NCBI GenBank assembly: GCA_019448385.1
Contig: JAGTXO010000004.1
Location: 868,001 to 932,000 of the forward strand
Direction of reading: 5' to 3'
DNA length: 64,000 nucleotides
From: Diacronema lutheri
Lineage: Eukaryota > Haptophyta > Pavlovophyceae > Pavlovales > Pavlovaceae
Within the stretch, counting starts at the first letter, position 1. Every line of letters begins with the position of its first letter. The position numbers were made by a program, and so were the translations under genes. The notes beneath the pieces were generated by a model. That model had not been told where the DNA came from. It saw only the letters and a program-made list of their open reading frames with translations, and did no database searches. Of this stretch, positions 21,022 to 30,700 are shown in pieces.

Positions 21022-24000
21022 ATGGTTGCGGCAACGTCGCGCGTGAGCCGGCTCGGCCTGGTCGAGCACCTGCTCGCGCAGAACGCGCCGCGCGCGGCCG
21101 CGTGCATCTACTCGGAGGAGCTCCGTCACGAGCTGCGCGTCGCCGCGCCAGAGCGCGCACGACAGCTCGACGCGCTCTTGGCCGTGCGAGACCCGTCCGC
21201 CGACGAGCGCGGCGCGAGCGACGCGTTGGCGCGCGGGAGTGGTGCGCTCTTTGTCGCGCCTCGCGAGCGCGTGAACATCGTCGCCGATCCGGTCGCCGTC
21301 TCCGCGTTCGCGCGCGTCGTGCGCACGCGCGTCGCGGACGCGGAGGCAGAGGCGGACCACGAGGGCGGCGCGCGCGGCGAGCTCGACGCGCCGGCGCGCG
21401 GCTGGACGGTGGCGCTTGACGCGGAATGGCGCCCGGACCTCTCGGCCGGTTCAAACAACCCGCCCAGCCTCCTCCAGCTCGCGAGCGACGAGATGATCTG
21501 GCTGATCGACCTGCAGGCGCTCGTCGAACCGCGCGCGCCGTCCGGCCCAACCGCTGCCGAGGTGGAGCTCGTCGGCGCGCTCGGCGTGCTGCTCGGCTCG
21601 CCGGCGGTGCGTATTCTCGGCTTCTCCATCCAGTCGGACCTCGACAAGCTCAACGGCGCGTTCGGCCATCGCGCGCCGTGCTTCGCGTCCGCGCGCGCCG
21701 CGATCGATTTGCGCGACGCGTGCGAGGGCGCGCGGCTCGCGTGCCAGGCGGGCAGCGGCGGTGGCGACGGCCGCAGTGGCGGCGGCGGCGGCGGAGGGGC
21801 GCAGCGCATCGCCGCGCGCGCGAGCAACAGCCTCGCGGCGCAGCTCGAGGCGTGGTGCGGCGTGCGCCTCGACAAGCGCGAGCAGACATCTGACTGGGCG
21901 TGCAGGCCGCTCACAGACAGTCAGCTCGCGTACGCGGCGAACGACGCGGCGTGCCTGCTGCTCCTGCACGCCGCGCTGCTCGCGCGAGCGCCTGCTCTTG
22001 CGCTCCAGCCGCGCGCCTACGTGGCCGCCCCTCCCAGGGCGGCCGCGGCCGATCGACAAGCCAGCATGGCCGCACGAGCGCCGGCTGGCACGAGCGAAAC
22101 GGCAGCGCCCGCCGGCGTTGCCGAGGCGGCGTGCACAGCCGACGGCGACACCGCGGGCGCTTGCAAGCGCGCTGTTGCCGCTCGCAACCTCGAGGCCGTC
22201 CGCCGTGCCGCCGCCGCGGCAACGGCGAGCGGGATCGGCGTGCGGTGCTGGGTGGCGCCGGCAGATGTGGTCGCACGTGCGGTCGCGCTCGCCGACGAGG
22301 CGGCGGGCGGGCCGTCGGGCTCGGCGTGGGCGGAGCTGAACGCGCTGTGCTTTGTGTGCTACCGCCCGCCACCCGCCAACCCGCTGCCGCCCTCGCGCAC
22401 GCCGGGCAAGGGCAAGGTGGCGCGTGAGGCCGCACGCGAGCTTGTCTTAGTAATCACGCCCGCCGCCGAGCGCGTTGACGTGCGCTGGCTGAGCTGCGCG
22501 CTCGGCCTGCCGTCACGCGCCGTGCGGCTCGCGAGTGCGGACGAGTGCGTCGAGCTCTTTGGCGCGCCACCGGGCACCGTGCCCCCCCTGCCGCTCCGCG
22601 CGGACGTGCGCGTCGTGTCGTACGCGGCGCTGCGAAACGACGGTGTGGCGCGCGCGTGCGTCGGATCGTCCGACGACGGCGTCGGATCGTCCGACGACGG
22701 CGCCGGATCGTCCGACGATGGCGCCGGATCGTCCGACGATGGCGCCGGATCGTCCGACGACGGCGCCGGATCGTCCGACGACGGCGCCGGATCGTCCGAC
22801 GACGGCGCCGGATCGTCCGACGATGGCGTTGGATCGTCTGACGGCTTTGGGGACGAGGGCAACGAGGGCGGCACATGCGAAAGCGGCGAGGAGGGGAGTG
22901 CAGGCGCGAGCTTCCGCACCAACAGCAGCGGCAGCGAGCACCGCCGGCTCATCAACACCAACGGCGCGCGCTCGGCGTCCATGGCCTGTGCGGAGCCCGC
23001 AGCGCTGCCGCGCGCGGCGTCAGCCGCCGCCGATGCGCCCGCTGGCGCTGCGCTGGAGGCGGCCGCCGCATGGCCGACCGTCGACGACGCGGTCCTGTGG
23101 GGCTCGAGTGGCCACCCGGACTTTCTGCTCGTGATCTCGCGCGCGCGCGCCTCGCTCCCGGCCCTCACGCGCCACGCGCCGGACACGGCAGGCGCGCCCG
23201 CGTCGGTGCCGCCGGCCAGCGCGGCCAGCTCGACCCCCGCGCGCTTCGAGTGGCTGCCCGACACGCGCCTTGGCGCGCTCAGCCTCGACGAGATCATTCT
23301 TGGCTGTCGCGACTTTTACGCCGCCACCTTTCCACCCGCGCCTGCGTCCTCCGAGCTCGCGCGCCTGCGCGCGGGCGCGAGCGCCGCGAGCGCTGGCCCG
23401 CAGTTTGGCGCAGGCGCAGGGCAGGCGACGCCCATTGGCCTGGCGCGCGGCGCGGATGCGGCGCGCGCGCACGCGGGTGCCATACCAGCGGCCGCGCGCC
23501 GGCCGCTCGTCGTGACGCTGGACTGCGCGATGAGCAAGCTCGCACGCATGCTACGGCTCGTCGGCGTCGACGCGGCCGTCGCGGGCGAGACGGTGCGTGC
23601 AGAGCTCGCCGGCTTTCGTGGGCTCGCGCGCGTCAAGGTCGACGCGAGCCTCGCCGAGGCCGACTTTCGGCGCGCGGCCGCTCAGGGACGCGTGCTGCTC
23701 TGCCGGTCGCGCCGCGCGGCGGACGCTCTGCCGGGAACGGCGTACAGCCTGCTCGCGTCCGACGCGGACGGGCAGTTTGCCGAGCTGCTTGACGTCTTTG
23801 GCCTGCGCGACGCCGTCGACGGTGGCGCGTCGCGCTGCGGGATTTGCAATTCGGATCGCTGGCGGCGGTTGTGTGCGAGCGAGGCGCGCGGGCGCGTGCC
23901 CGCCGGCGTGCTGAGTGAGACGCGCGACTTCTTCCAGTGCGGCTCGTGCGAGCAGATCTTCTGGCCGGGGCCAAAGTACTCGTCGACAATGGACTCGCTC

Positions 24001-24039
24001 CGCGCGGCTGTCGCGGCGGGTGAGGCGTCCGCGCCCTAA
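21022..24039 (+). CDS. 3'-5' exonuclease / YbaK-like / Mut7-C RNase fusion
   Basis: 1005 residues, one exon. Domain 1 (about residues 125-330) is a DEDDy exonuclease: LDAEW (Exo I), GFSIQSDLDKL (Exo II) and YAANDAACLL (Exo III Tyr and Asp). Domain 2 (about 395-540) resembles YbaK/aminoacyl-tRNA-deacylase proteins: LVITPAAERVDVRWL, then LASADECVELFGAPPGTVPPL. A Ser/Asp/Gly minisatellite linker follows. Domain 3 (about 830-1000) is Mut7-C: MSKLARMLRLVGVD, RVLLCRSR, and two zinc pairs (CGICNSDRW, CGSCEQIFW). Exonuclease plus Mut7-C recalls the EXD3/mut-7 family; the YbaK-like middle is not something I recall there. Probable RNA-turnover or tRNA-quality enzyme, location unknown. The repeat unit begins 21 bp after the stop. 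Confidence 0.85.
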   Translation: MVAATSRVSRLGLVEHLLAQNAPRAAACIYSEELRHELRVAAPERARQLDALLAVRDPSADERGASDALARGSGALFVAPRERVNIVADPVAVSAFARVVRTRVADAEAEADHEGGARGELDAPARGWTVALDAEWRPDLSAGSNNPPSLLQLASDEMIWLIDLQALVEPRAPSGPTAAEVELVGALGVLLGSPAVRILGFSIQSDLDKLNGAFGHRAPCFASARAAIDLRDACEGARLACQAGSGGGDGRSGGGGGGGAQRIAARASNSLAAQLEAWCGVRLDKREQTSDWACRPLTDSQLAYAANDAACLLLLHAALLARAPALALQPRAYVAAPPRAAAADRQASMAARAPAGTSETAAPAGVAEAACTADGDTAGACKRAVAARNLEAVRRAAAAATASGIGVRCWVAPADVVARAVALADEAAGGPSGSAWAELNALCFVCYRPPPANPLPPSRTPGKGKVAREAARELVLVITPAAERVDVRWLSCALGLPSRAVRLASADECVELFGAPPGTVPPLPLRADVRVVSYAALRNDGVARACVGSSDDGVGSSDDGAGSSDDGAGSSDDGAGSSDDGAGSSDDGAGSSDDGAGSSDDGVGSSDGFGDEGNEGGTCESGEEGSAGASFRTNSSGSEHRRLINTNGARSASMACAEPAALPRAASAAADAPAGAALEAAAAWPTVDDAVLWGSSGHPDFLLVISRARASLPALTRHAPDTAGAPASVPPASAASSTPARFEWLPDTRLGALSLDEIILGCRDFYAATFPPAPASSELARLRAGASAASAGPQFGAGAGQATPIGLARGADAARAHAGAIPAAARRPLVVTLDCAMSKLARMLRLVGVDAAVAGETVRAELAGFRGLARVKVDASLAEADFRRAAAQGRVLLCRSRRAADALPGTAYSLLASDADGQFAELLDVFGLRDAVDGGASRCGICNSDRWRRLCASEARGRVPAGVLSETRDFFQCGSCEQIFWPGPKYSSTMDSLRAAVAAGEASAP
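22660..22846 (+). repeat. 21-bp coding minisatellite (GSSDDG[A/V])
   Basis: About nine head-to-tail 21-bp units encode the heptad GSSDDGA/V in the linker between the YbaK-like and Mut7-C domains. Units differ only at synonymous positions and one Ala/Val codon, so length polymorphism is likely. The peptide is acidic and resembles a string of casein-kinase-2 sites. Confidence 0.95.
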
Positions 24040-24060
24040 CTTCGGACCGACGCTGCGTGC

Positions 24061-24446
24061 TATATAGGGCGTGGTCCGGGCCGGTCCGGCCAGTAGAGGG
24101 CTGAGAGTACGACCCGGGTCGTAAAATCAAGCAATCAATGCCAGCCAATGAGCGTTCGAGGGGCAAGGGCGAGGTCCAGGACGAGTCCAGGACTGGACCC
24201 CCCCCCCCCCCCCACCATGAACGGTCGTTTTTGAGCAGAACTCGGAGAGCCCGAGCCGGGCCGACGAACGGCCCGACCCCGGAATGCGGGCGAAGGGAAG
24301 GGCTTGGCTGATTGACGCCCAGTAGAACTGAATCGCGGATTCCAGAGGGGTCGCAACTTACATCGCGCAAGCTGAGGCGCTCTGACTGACCGGACCGCGA
24401 CTGAGCTCGCCCCGGCATACCGTGCGCCGCTGCTGCTCGGGCAGCG
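24061..24446 (-). promoter_or_regulatory. Promoter-like module of the repeat unit (middle copy)
   Basis: Diverged copy of 4024-4468. It keeps TATATA (24061-24066), the palindrome core TACGACCCGGGTCGTA (24108-24123) and CCAATGAGCG (about 24143). Unlike the two arm copies it has no retroelement at the TATATA. It carries a run of 16 C (24198-24213) that the arm copies lack. If it is a promoter it fires leftward, into the end of the exonuclease gene. Confidence 0.45.
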
Positions 24447-24564
24447 CTACTTGCCCTTGGCCGCTGCTCGGGTGTTGCGCACGGCCGTGTTGCGCAGCCA
24501 GCGGCTCGATGCGCCGGTGGCCGGAACCTTTTCGCGCTTGGACTTGGTGATCTCGGCCTGTTGG

Positions 24565-25216
24565 CATAAAGTAGCAGACTACACGAGTCAGCTACTCCGA
24601 CGCAGACTTTACGAGTCAGCTACTCCGACGTCGGAGTAGCTGACTCGTGTAGGCTGCTACTTTGTCCCTACATGGCGCGAGTTCGAATCTGGGTGAACGC
24701 ATGTCTTTGGGATCAGTCCGGCGGGGCGGGACCGGTGCTTTCCCGGGAGATAGGAAAGCATGGCATCTCACATTCTTAGTGTGGGACGCGTGGCTGCGCA
24801 GGTGACCAGCATGATGTGCCCGTCACGCCCGCCCGTGGCGATCAGATGCGTCGTCTCGGCCCGCGTCGCCACCGACTTGATCGAGCCGGCGTGACCCTTG
24901 CCCACGTGGAGCGCGCGCGCCGTCTCCACGTCCCACATCCGAAATGTCTGGTCGCCGCTCGCGGTGACGAGGTGGCGATCGTCGTCAAGCCACGCAAGGT
25001 CAAAGATGGCGTTGCTGTGCGCGTCCCACCGGCACCGGAGCGCGTGCTCCGCTGCGTCCGTCGCACTCAGCTCGAAGAGCGCGACGGTGCCCTCCTCATC
25101 GGCGACGGCAAACCGCCGCGCCGCGCGCGGCGTGCGCGCAAACTTTCGGGCAAAGGGCAGCGTAGGTTGGCCATCTGGGATAAAGTAGCAGACTATACGA
25201 GTCAGCTACTCCGACG
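24565..25216. mobile_element. Inserted element with captured gene fragment
   Basis: This block interrupts a sequence that is continuous in the two arm copies (CTCGGCCTG joined to CACAGACTCG). Both ends carry the same roughly 36-bp sequence: ATAAAGTAGCAGACTA, one variable base, then CGAGTCAGCTACTCCGAC (24565-24601 and 25180-25216). At the left end the sequence is also present in reverse, making a fold-back of about 95 bp (24568-24663). The interior holds a WD40 fragment. The architecture is that of a non-autonomous transposon that has picked up host sequence. Confidence 0.7.
24789..25170 (-). pseudogene. DTL: Captured fragment of a CDT2/DTL-type WD40 gene
   Basis: Reading - from about 25165, one open stretch of about 125 codons shows WD40 repeats: FAVADEEGTVALFEL, then WDAHSNAIFDLAWLDDD, LVTASGDQTFRMWDVETA, GHAGSIKSVATRAE and IATGGRDGHIML. 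Order and wording match the first repeats of CDT2/DTL, the CRL4 ubiquitin-ligase adaptor that recognises PCNA-bound substrates. There is no start, no stop and no C-terminal part, and it is wholly inside the inserted element. It is therefore a fragment rather than a gene. The parent gene is not in this window. Confidence 0.7.
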
Positions 25217-26419
25217 ACGGCCTGCACAGACTCGAACGCGTGCGTGAACTCGAGGCGCTTGCTGGCGGCAAGCACGGTGACTTCCCGCTCCTCCCGCCGT
25301 AGTAGGTCTTGTATTCGGTGGCCTGGCTGTCGACCGGCGAGAGCTTGGGCGAGGTCGGCGGTACTTTGGCGCACTTGGGCTCGGTGCGCGGCTCTGCCGG
25401 CGCGGGCACGGGCGCGGCGTTCTCGGACTCGCTGCCCGGCTCTGCCTGTGCGGGCGCGGTGCACTTGGACTCGATGCCCGGCTCTGCCTTCGTGGGCGCG
25501 GTCGCGGGCACGGGCGCGCCCTCGACCTCGTCGCGGTTGAAGACAAGCATCTCGACGCACACGCCGTGGTCCTTGTAGTCGGTGGCCTCGCTGTCGTTCG
25601 CGTAAACCTCGGGCAAACTCGCAACGAGCGACGATATTCCGCCGTGGAGCCAGCAGATCTCGTGCTGCATCTGCGTGATCAGGTTCTTGAGCGCTCCGTT
25701 GAAAGAGTCGTTCTCACGGAGGCGCTCGCTGTACCACACCAGATAGCCATCGAGCCTGTAAGCGTGCACGTGCGCCCGTGCGAGGTCCTTGGAGAGCGCA
25801 TCGGCGCGCGCGCACATGCCGTCTCATGATTTGGCCGGTGTCATGCGGTGCTTCCAAGGCCTGGTGCTCGGCGTTGAGCGTGTCGTGATCCACGCGAACG
25901 AGCTGCAACTAGCTGCAGCAGCCGCGCGACGCCGCCGTTGCCGACGATGCGCTGGAGCATGTGGCCCATGAGGTGCGCGCGGCACGTGGCGAGCGCGACA
26001 TTCTTGCGCAGCAGCGCGAGGATCCGGGCGCCGCGCACGAGCCGGCCCACGCACTTGAGCGCGTAGACCCGGCCGCACATGCACGCGCCGACGACCGAGT
26101 CGGCGGGCCCGCCGTCGAGCCAAAAGTTGGCCCCGGCCGCATCGCGACGGCGGGCAATGCGCCGCAGGATGCGCACGCGGTAGTGCCGATCGACGAGCAG
26201 ATCTCGTCGGGCAGCAGCTCGGAGAAGTTCTGGGGGTACATGTTGTGCGAGCGTGTCCGAGATCTCGGGCGTGCCGCCGGTTCAGTGCGCGTCGGACCGA
26301 GTTTCGGACGATGCAGGCGTTCAAGGACAAGCTCGGTGGCTCTTTCCCGAAGTCGAGCTGGATAAATGCTCCCCCTCGGGGCTTTGAGCGGCGAGGCTGC
26401 AGAAAGGGAGCTCAACTGG

Positions 26420-26504
26420 CGCATGCCCAACGCGCCCTACTTCACTCCGCCAAGCCCGGGCGGGCTCAGCGGAGTGAAGTAGGGCGCGTCGGGCATGCGC
26501 CAAC
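26420..26504. repeat. 84-bp perfect-stem hairpin
   Basis: About 33 bp (GGCGCATGCCCAACGCGCCC continuing to CACTCCGC) recur in reverse complement after an 18-base loop, with one mismatch. It is a short fold-back element or cruciform site with no coding content. Confidence 0.85.
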
Positions 26505-26730
26505 GTGGCCAACGAAGTACGTGCTCGTCAACCTTTTCTTAAGATGAGCAAGTATGTCCTCGTCACCCTTTATTCCCTCTCTTTTCCGCCCCCTGCCCCG
26601 GTGGAGAAGCGTGCGTGCGCACGCCGACCGCAGGAGCCAGGGTTGCGATCATGTGTGGGGCGCACAGGCGCCCTATATATGAGTCGAGGAGAACACGACG
26701 CGACGTGGGCTTACCCTGCTGAATGCAATC
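26505..26730. other. Intergenic stretch with a TATATA motif
   Basis: No recognisable gene. A TATATATGAG motif at about 26674 lies 57 bp upstream of the small frame at 26731. Confidence 0.3.
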
Positions 26731-26934
26731 GTGCTTGCGTGCGAGGCGCGGTGCTTGCTCGGACGCGCCTGCGGCGCCGATTTGCGCGGCGTCGGAGTGT
26801 ACGGCGCTATGCTCGGGCGCCACAGGTCCAGCGGTGAACCTCGGGCTTTGCGGCGCGTTCTGCGAGACCTGCAAGTCGAGTACGCCGTCGGCGTAGAGGG
26901 CAAAAAATGTGAAATTGCACTTTTTCATCGGTGA
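26731..26934 (+). CDS. Possible small protein, 67 residues
   Basis: An ATG 57 bp after a TATATAT motif opens a 67-residue frame ending EYAVGVEGKKCEIALFHR and stopping at 26934. The C-terminal half looks like ordinary protein rather than the Arg/Ala composition of antisense frames here. It has no known domain. It may instead be one exon of a larger gene (the frame ends at GGTGAG, a good donor sequence). Confidence 0.25.
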   Translation: MLACEARCLLGRACGADLRGVGVYGAMLGRHRSSGEPRALRRVLRDLQVEYAVGVEGKKCEIALFHR

Positions 26935-27010
26935 GAAAATGCTGTCTGATGAATTGTTTAGATATTCAATTCTTCTTCAATATCTATTATATAACATTTC
27001 GTTCTGAAGG
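26935..27010. other. AT-rich island
   Basis: About 75 bp of strongly AT-rich sequence (from GAAAATGCTGTCTGATGAATTG to the TATTATATAACATTTCG region) in DNA that is otherwise very GC-rich. It lies just upstream of the duplicated membrane-domain fragment. Confidence 0.6.
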
Positions 27011-27074
27011 TGCTTGAAAACCGTTGTAACGTCGAGATGGCGATGGCACCCACGACGAGACATCGGCGCTTCGC

Positions 27075-27680
27075 ACCCTCCACGCAGGGGGAGGGGCGAC
27101 GACCACACGCACACGCGCACGATCCGTGCGACGCTTCCCGCGGCCATTATCGAGATCGGCGCAAGGTTTTCTTGAGCACTGGGTCTCGCGCTCGCGAGCA
27201 TGGGTGTGCACACCGTGCCGGGCTTGTCCTTCCGCGTCGGCGTCGCCCGCGCGACGGTCGCGCCCCGTCGCAGCGTGGCTCGCGGTGCTCGCGCTCGGCG
27301 CCGCGCTTGTGGCGCTTGTCGTGGCTGCACTGCGGTCTGCCTCGCCGGCGAGGCGCGTTGCGCGCGTGTGGTCGTCGATCCGGCTATCGACCAGCGCGTC
27401 GGCCGCGCTGCTCTTCACGCACGAGCTGCTCTGCGCCGAGCAGCGGTGCGACGAGGTGCGTCCTCGCGCCGAGAAGGCGTTGCTCCTCGCGAGCGCGTCT
27501 GTCCTGCTCGCGATTGCCTGCCCCATGCACGCGCCGCACGCGCGCATTCGGATGCGCGCAGTGCTGCTTTGGCTCGTGCGATGGGAGGGCGCCGAGACGG
27601 ACACGCCGCTCGTCACGCCGCTCGGGCTGCACGAGGTGCAGCGCGACGGGCGCACCAAGGCGCGCTCGGCGTCGAGGGTG
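27075..27680 (+). pseudogene. Duplicated, frame-broken fragment of the membrane module
   Basis: About 600 bp duplicate of 29475-30060. The shared peptide VWSSIRLSTSASAALLFTHE and the following segments to VQRDGRTKARSA match the downstream copy almost residue for residue. The 5' third is in a different frame, however, and the fragment ends abruptly at 27675. It is a partial tandem duplication upstream of the nucleoside-hydrolase gene, probably non-functional. Confidence 0.65.
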
Positions 27681-27770
27681 ATTACTCGCGGTTTGCGGCA
27701 GTGCTTAAGATATTGCGCAGAATATGTGACATCGACCGCCCTGGCGCCAACGCTACCCACTGTGCAGGCG

Positions 27771-30700
27771 ATGGCCTCGGCCAACGAGATATCCGTTCGT
27801 CGCGCCCGCCGCCGCTCGACCTCCTCGCAGCCGCTGCCCCGCATTTTGCTCGTCACCGACCCAGGGCCCGACCCGGACGACATCAAGGCGCTGCTCGTCC
27901 TCGCCACGCTCCATCGCGACGGCGCCGTCGATTTTGTGGGCGCCGTGTGCAACGGCGGCGGCCAGCCGGCGAGTCGCGCGGCGCTCGCGCGCTGCCTGCT
28001 GGACAAGCTCGGCGTGTCGGACGTGCCCGTCGCCATTGGCTCGGCCGGCACGCCCTACGCCGCGCAGCCGCACGAGTACGCGCTGAGCGGCTATGACGAC
28101 GTTGACTTGACGCGGCTCATGGCCGCGCCCGAGCTCATCCCCTCGGCGATGCTGGCGTCGGAGCCGGGCGGGCTGACGGTCGTGCTGATCAGCTCGCTGC
28201 GCGACTTTGCAGACGCGATCGTCGCGCACCCGCAGCTCGTGCGCCGCGCCGTCGGCGCGGTCAGCGTGATGGGCGGGCTCGAGCGCGACGAGCGCGCGCG
28301 CTTCGGCTGGGCCGCCGACACGTCGGTGAACAACGGCTTCGACATGGCGGGCGCGCAGGCGGTATACGACTGGTGCTTTGCCAAGGGCGTGCCGCTGTCC
28401 GTCGTCAGCCGCCATGCCGTGCCGCTGCTCCCAATGTCGCTCGCGCGCTCGTTCGCCGAGCGGAGCACGTCCGAGGTGCTCGGCTACCTCGCCGAGGCGC
28501 AATTCCTCGGCCTCGAGGGCCTGTGGCAGAAGCTGTGCGAGGGCGAGCTGCCGGCGCGGTGCTCGAAGCAGTGGTACTTTGAAACGTTTTGCGGCGTGGA
28601 CGCGGGCGAGTTTGCGCGCGCCGACTACGCGCAGCTCGGCGCGAGCGCGCATATCCGGAAAAAGCTCAATGGGTTTGTGAAGCCGTACGACGTGATCGCG
28701 CTGATGATGGCGCTGCCGCACACGCGCGCGCTCGTCGTTCCCAATGCGAGGTCGGACGCGCTCAGCCGCGACCAGAGCGCATACGTGGAGGTCAGAGCAG
28801 ACGACGGGCGCGTTGTCCCGCACCTGCTGCTGCTCGCGCCCGAGCACGCGCCCGAGCAGAGGCACGTGGTCGCGCTGCTGCGCGAAACCTACCACAAGAT
28901 GGCGTTCCTCACGCAGGCGCACGTCAACCAGCCAGGAGCGGGCATCCAGATCGATCCGCGCCTCATGGACGCGCGCTCCAGCGCCAGCTCGCCCGCCGTG
29001 TCGCCAAAGCGCCCAAGGAAGTGGCCGACGCTCGGCAGCGTCCACGCCGCCTCCGAACCGGCCGCCGCCGCGACCGACAGTTTCAGCAGCGCGCACCACA
29101 CGAACGTACGCGAGCGCGGCTCGCCGCTGCCGCGTGCAGACAGCGGCAAGGGCGTCGCCCACAGCTCGCAGCTAGCGCGCGGCGGCGGAGCAGATGCCGC
29201 TGGGCCAAGGCTCGGCGATCATGTGCGTCACGATGCTCGCCTCGTCTCGCAGGCCGCGCTCGCGACGCGGATCGACATGGCGCTCGAAGCGGTGCGCGCG
29301 GTCGACGCGAGGGCTTCAGCGCACGTTCTTGCTGTCCTCGCCATCCTCTTGTTGCTCTCCTTTGGTGGTGCTTTCTGGGCCTTTGCGTCGCGCGCGCCCT
29401 TTTGGCGCGTGAGCCTGCCGCTCACGCTGCCCACGCTCGACCTCGCCCTCGTCATCATGGCGCTCTGGCTGCGCGACGACCACACGCACCCGCGCGCGAT
29501 CCGCGCGACGCTTGTCGCGGCCACCATCGAGATCGGCGCAAAGTTCTGTTGCGCACTGGGTCTCGCACTCGCGAGCGTGAGTGTGCACACCGTGCCGGAC
29601 TTGTCCTTCCGCGTCGGCGTCGCCGACATCACGCGTGATGCGGCGCGCGCCGTCGCAGCGTGGCTCGCGGTGCTCGTACTGGGCGCCGCGCTCGTGACGC
29701 TTGTCGTGGCAGCGCTGCGGTATGCCTCGCCGGCGAGGCGCGTTGCGCGCTTGTGGTCGTCGATCCGACTATCGACCAGCGCGTCGGCCGCGCTGCTCTT
29801 GACGCACGAGCTCCTCTGCGCCGAGCAGCGGTGCGACGAGGTGCGTCCTCGCGCCGAGAAGGCGTTGCTCCTCGCGAGCGCGTCCGTTCTGCTCGCCATT
29901 GCCTGCCCCATGTACGCGCCGCACGCGCGCATCCGAATGCGCGCGCTGCTGCTGTGGCTCGTACGAGGGGAGGGCGCCGAGACGGACACGCCGCTCATCG
30001 CGCTGCTCGGGCTGCGCGAGGTGCAGCGTGACGGGCGTACCAAGGCGCGCTCGGCGACGGAGGTGATGGAGGCGGCCGGGCTCGCCTTCCAGGCGGTGGA
30101 GATGCTCGACCTTGCCGAGGCGCTGCGCGCCGGCGACGCCGAGGCGGGCAGCGCCGGCCCGCTGGCGAGCGCGAGCGGATGGGAGCTCGATCCTCCGGTC
30201 CGCAACGCGCATTGCCACGTTGCGAGCAGCGGCGCGTGCGCTTGGCTGTCTCGAAGCGCAGAGCGCGCGTGTGCGCGAGCGTGCGCTTGGCTGATGGCGC
30301 GCGCGCCGACACATTCGCGCCGGCGCATCGCGCCTGAGATGGCGCGCCTCAGCACGCCTGCCAGTGGTGGAGGCACGCCGCCCGTCGGCAGCGGCAGCGC
30401 GCAGGTTGGGTCACGTGTTCAGTCGTCCGCGAGGCTGCCCGCACACGCGCAGGTGCTCGTCGACAGCGTGCGCGAGTCGGCGGAGGCGGCAGCGTTGCAC
30501 GAGTTCCCGCCATCGCTCGGCAATGGCCGCAAGCCGTCCAGGCGCAACAGGGAGGAGCGACGATCGTCGTGGGAGTCGCTGACGCGAGCGCCGCGCAGCG
30601 TGCCAATGCACCGCCGCACTGCCCGCGAGCAGGCGGTCGACCTGCGCCAGCTGCGCGCAGCGCGCAACGCTCGCGTGCGCAACACGGCCGACACCGAGGG

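Larger units (their letters stand above)
24447..26241 (-). pseudogene. Decayed gene of unknown function, repeat-unit copy 2 (diverged, interrupted)
   Basis: Same protein as at 2884-4023: ATG at 26241 (MYPQNFSELLPDEI), the VVGACMCGR..YALKC motif, a coiled-coil segment readable as one frame over 25206-25817 (LDGYLVWYSERLRENDSFNG), and the conserved end at 24447. It is broken by frame changes near 26180 and 25830 and by an insertion of about 650 bp (24565-25216). Amino-acid differences from the arm copies are many but conservative, so selection probably acted before the copies decayed. Confidence 0.6.

Noticed and set aside
24640-24720. tRNA gene suggested by GTTCGAATC
   Set aside because: The sequence resembles a B-box, but the flanking bases do not form a T-stem, and no D-arm, anticodon arm or acceptor stem fits.
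27126-27770. Start of the nucleoside-hydrolase protein at 27126
   Set aside because: That upstream frame is the broken duplicate of the membrane module read partly out of its original frame; the hydrolase domain begins just after the ATG at 27771.
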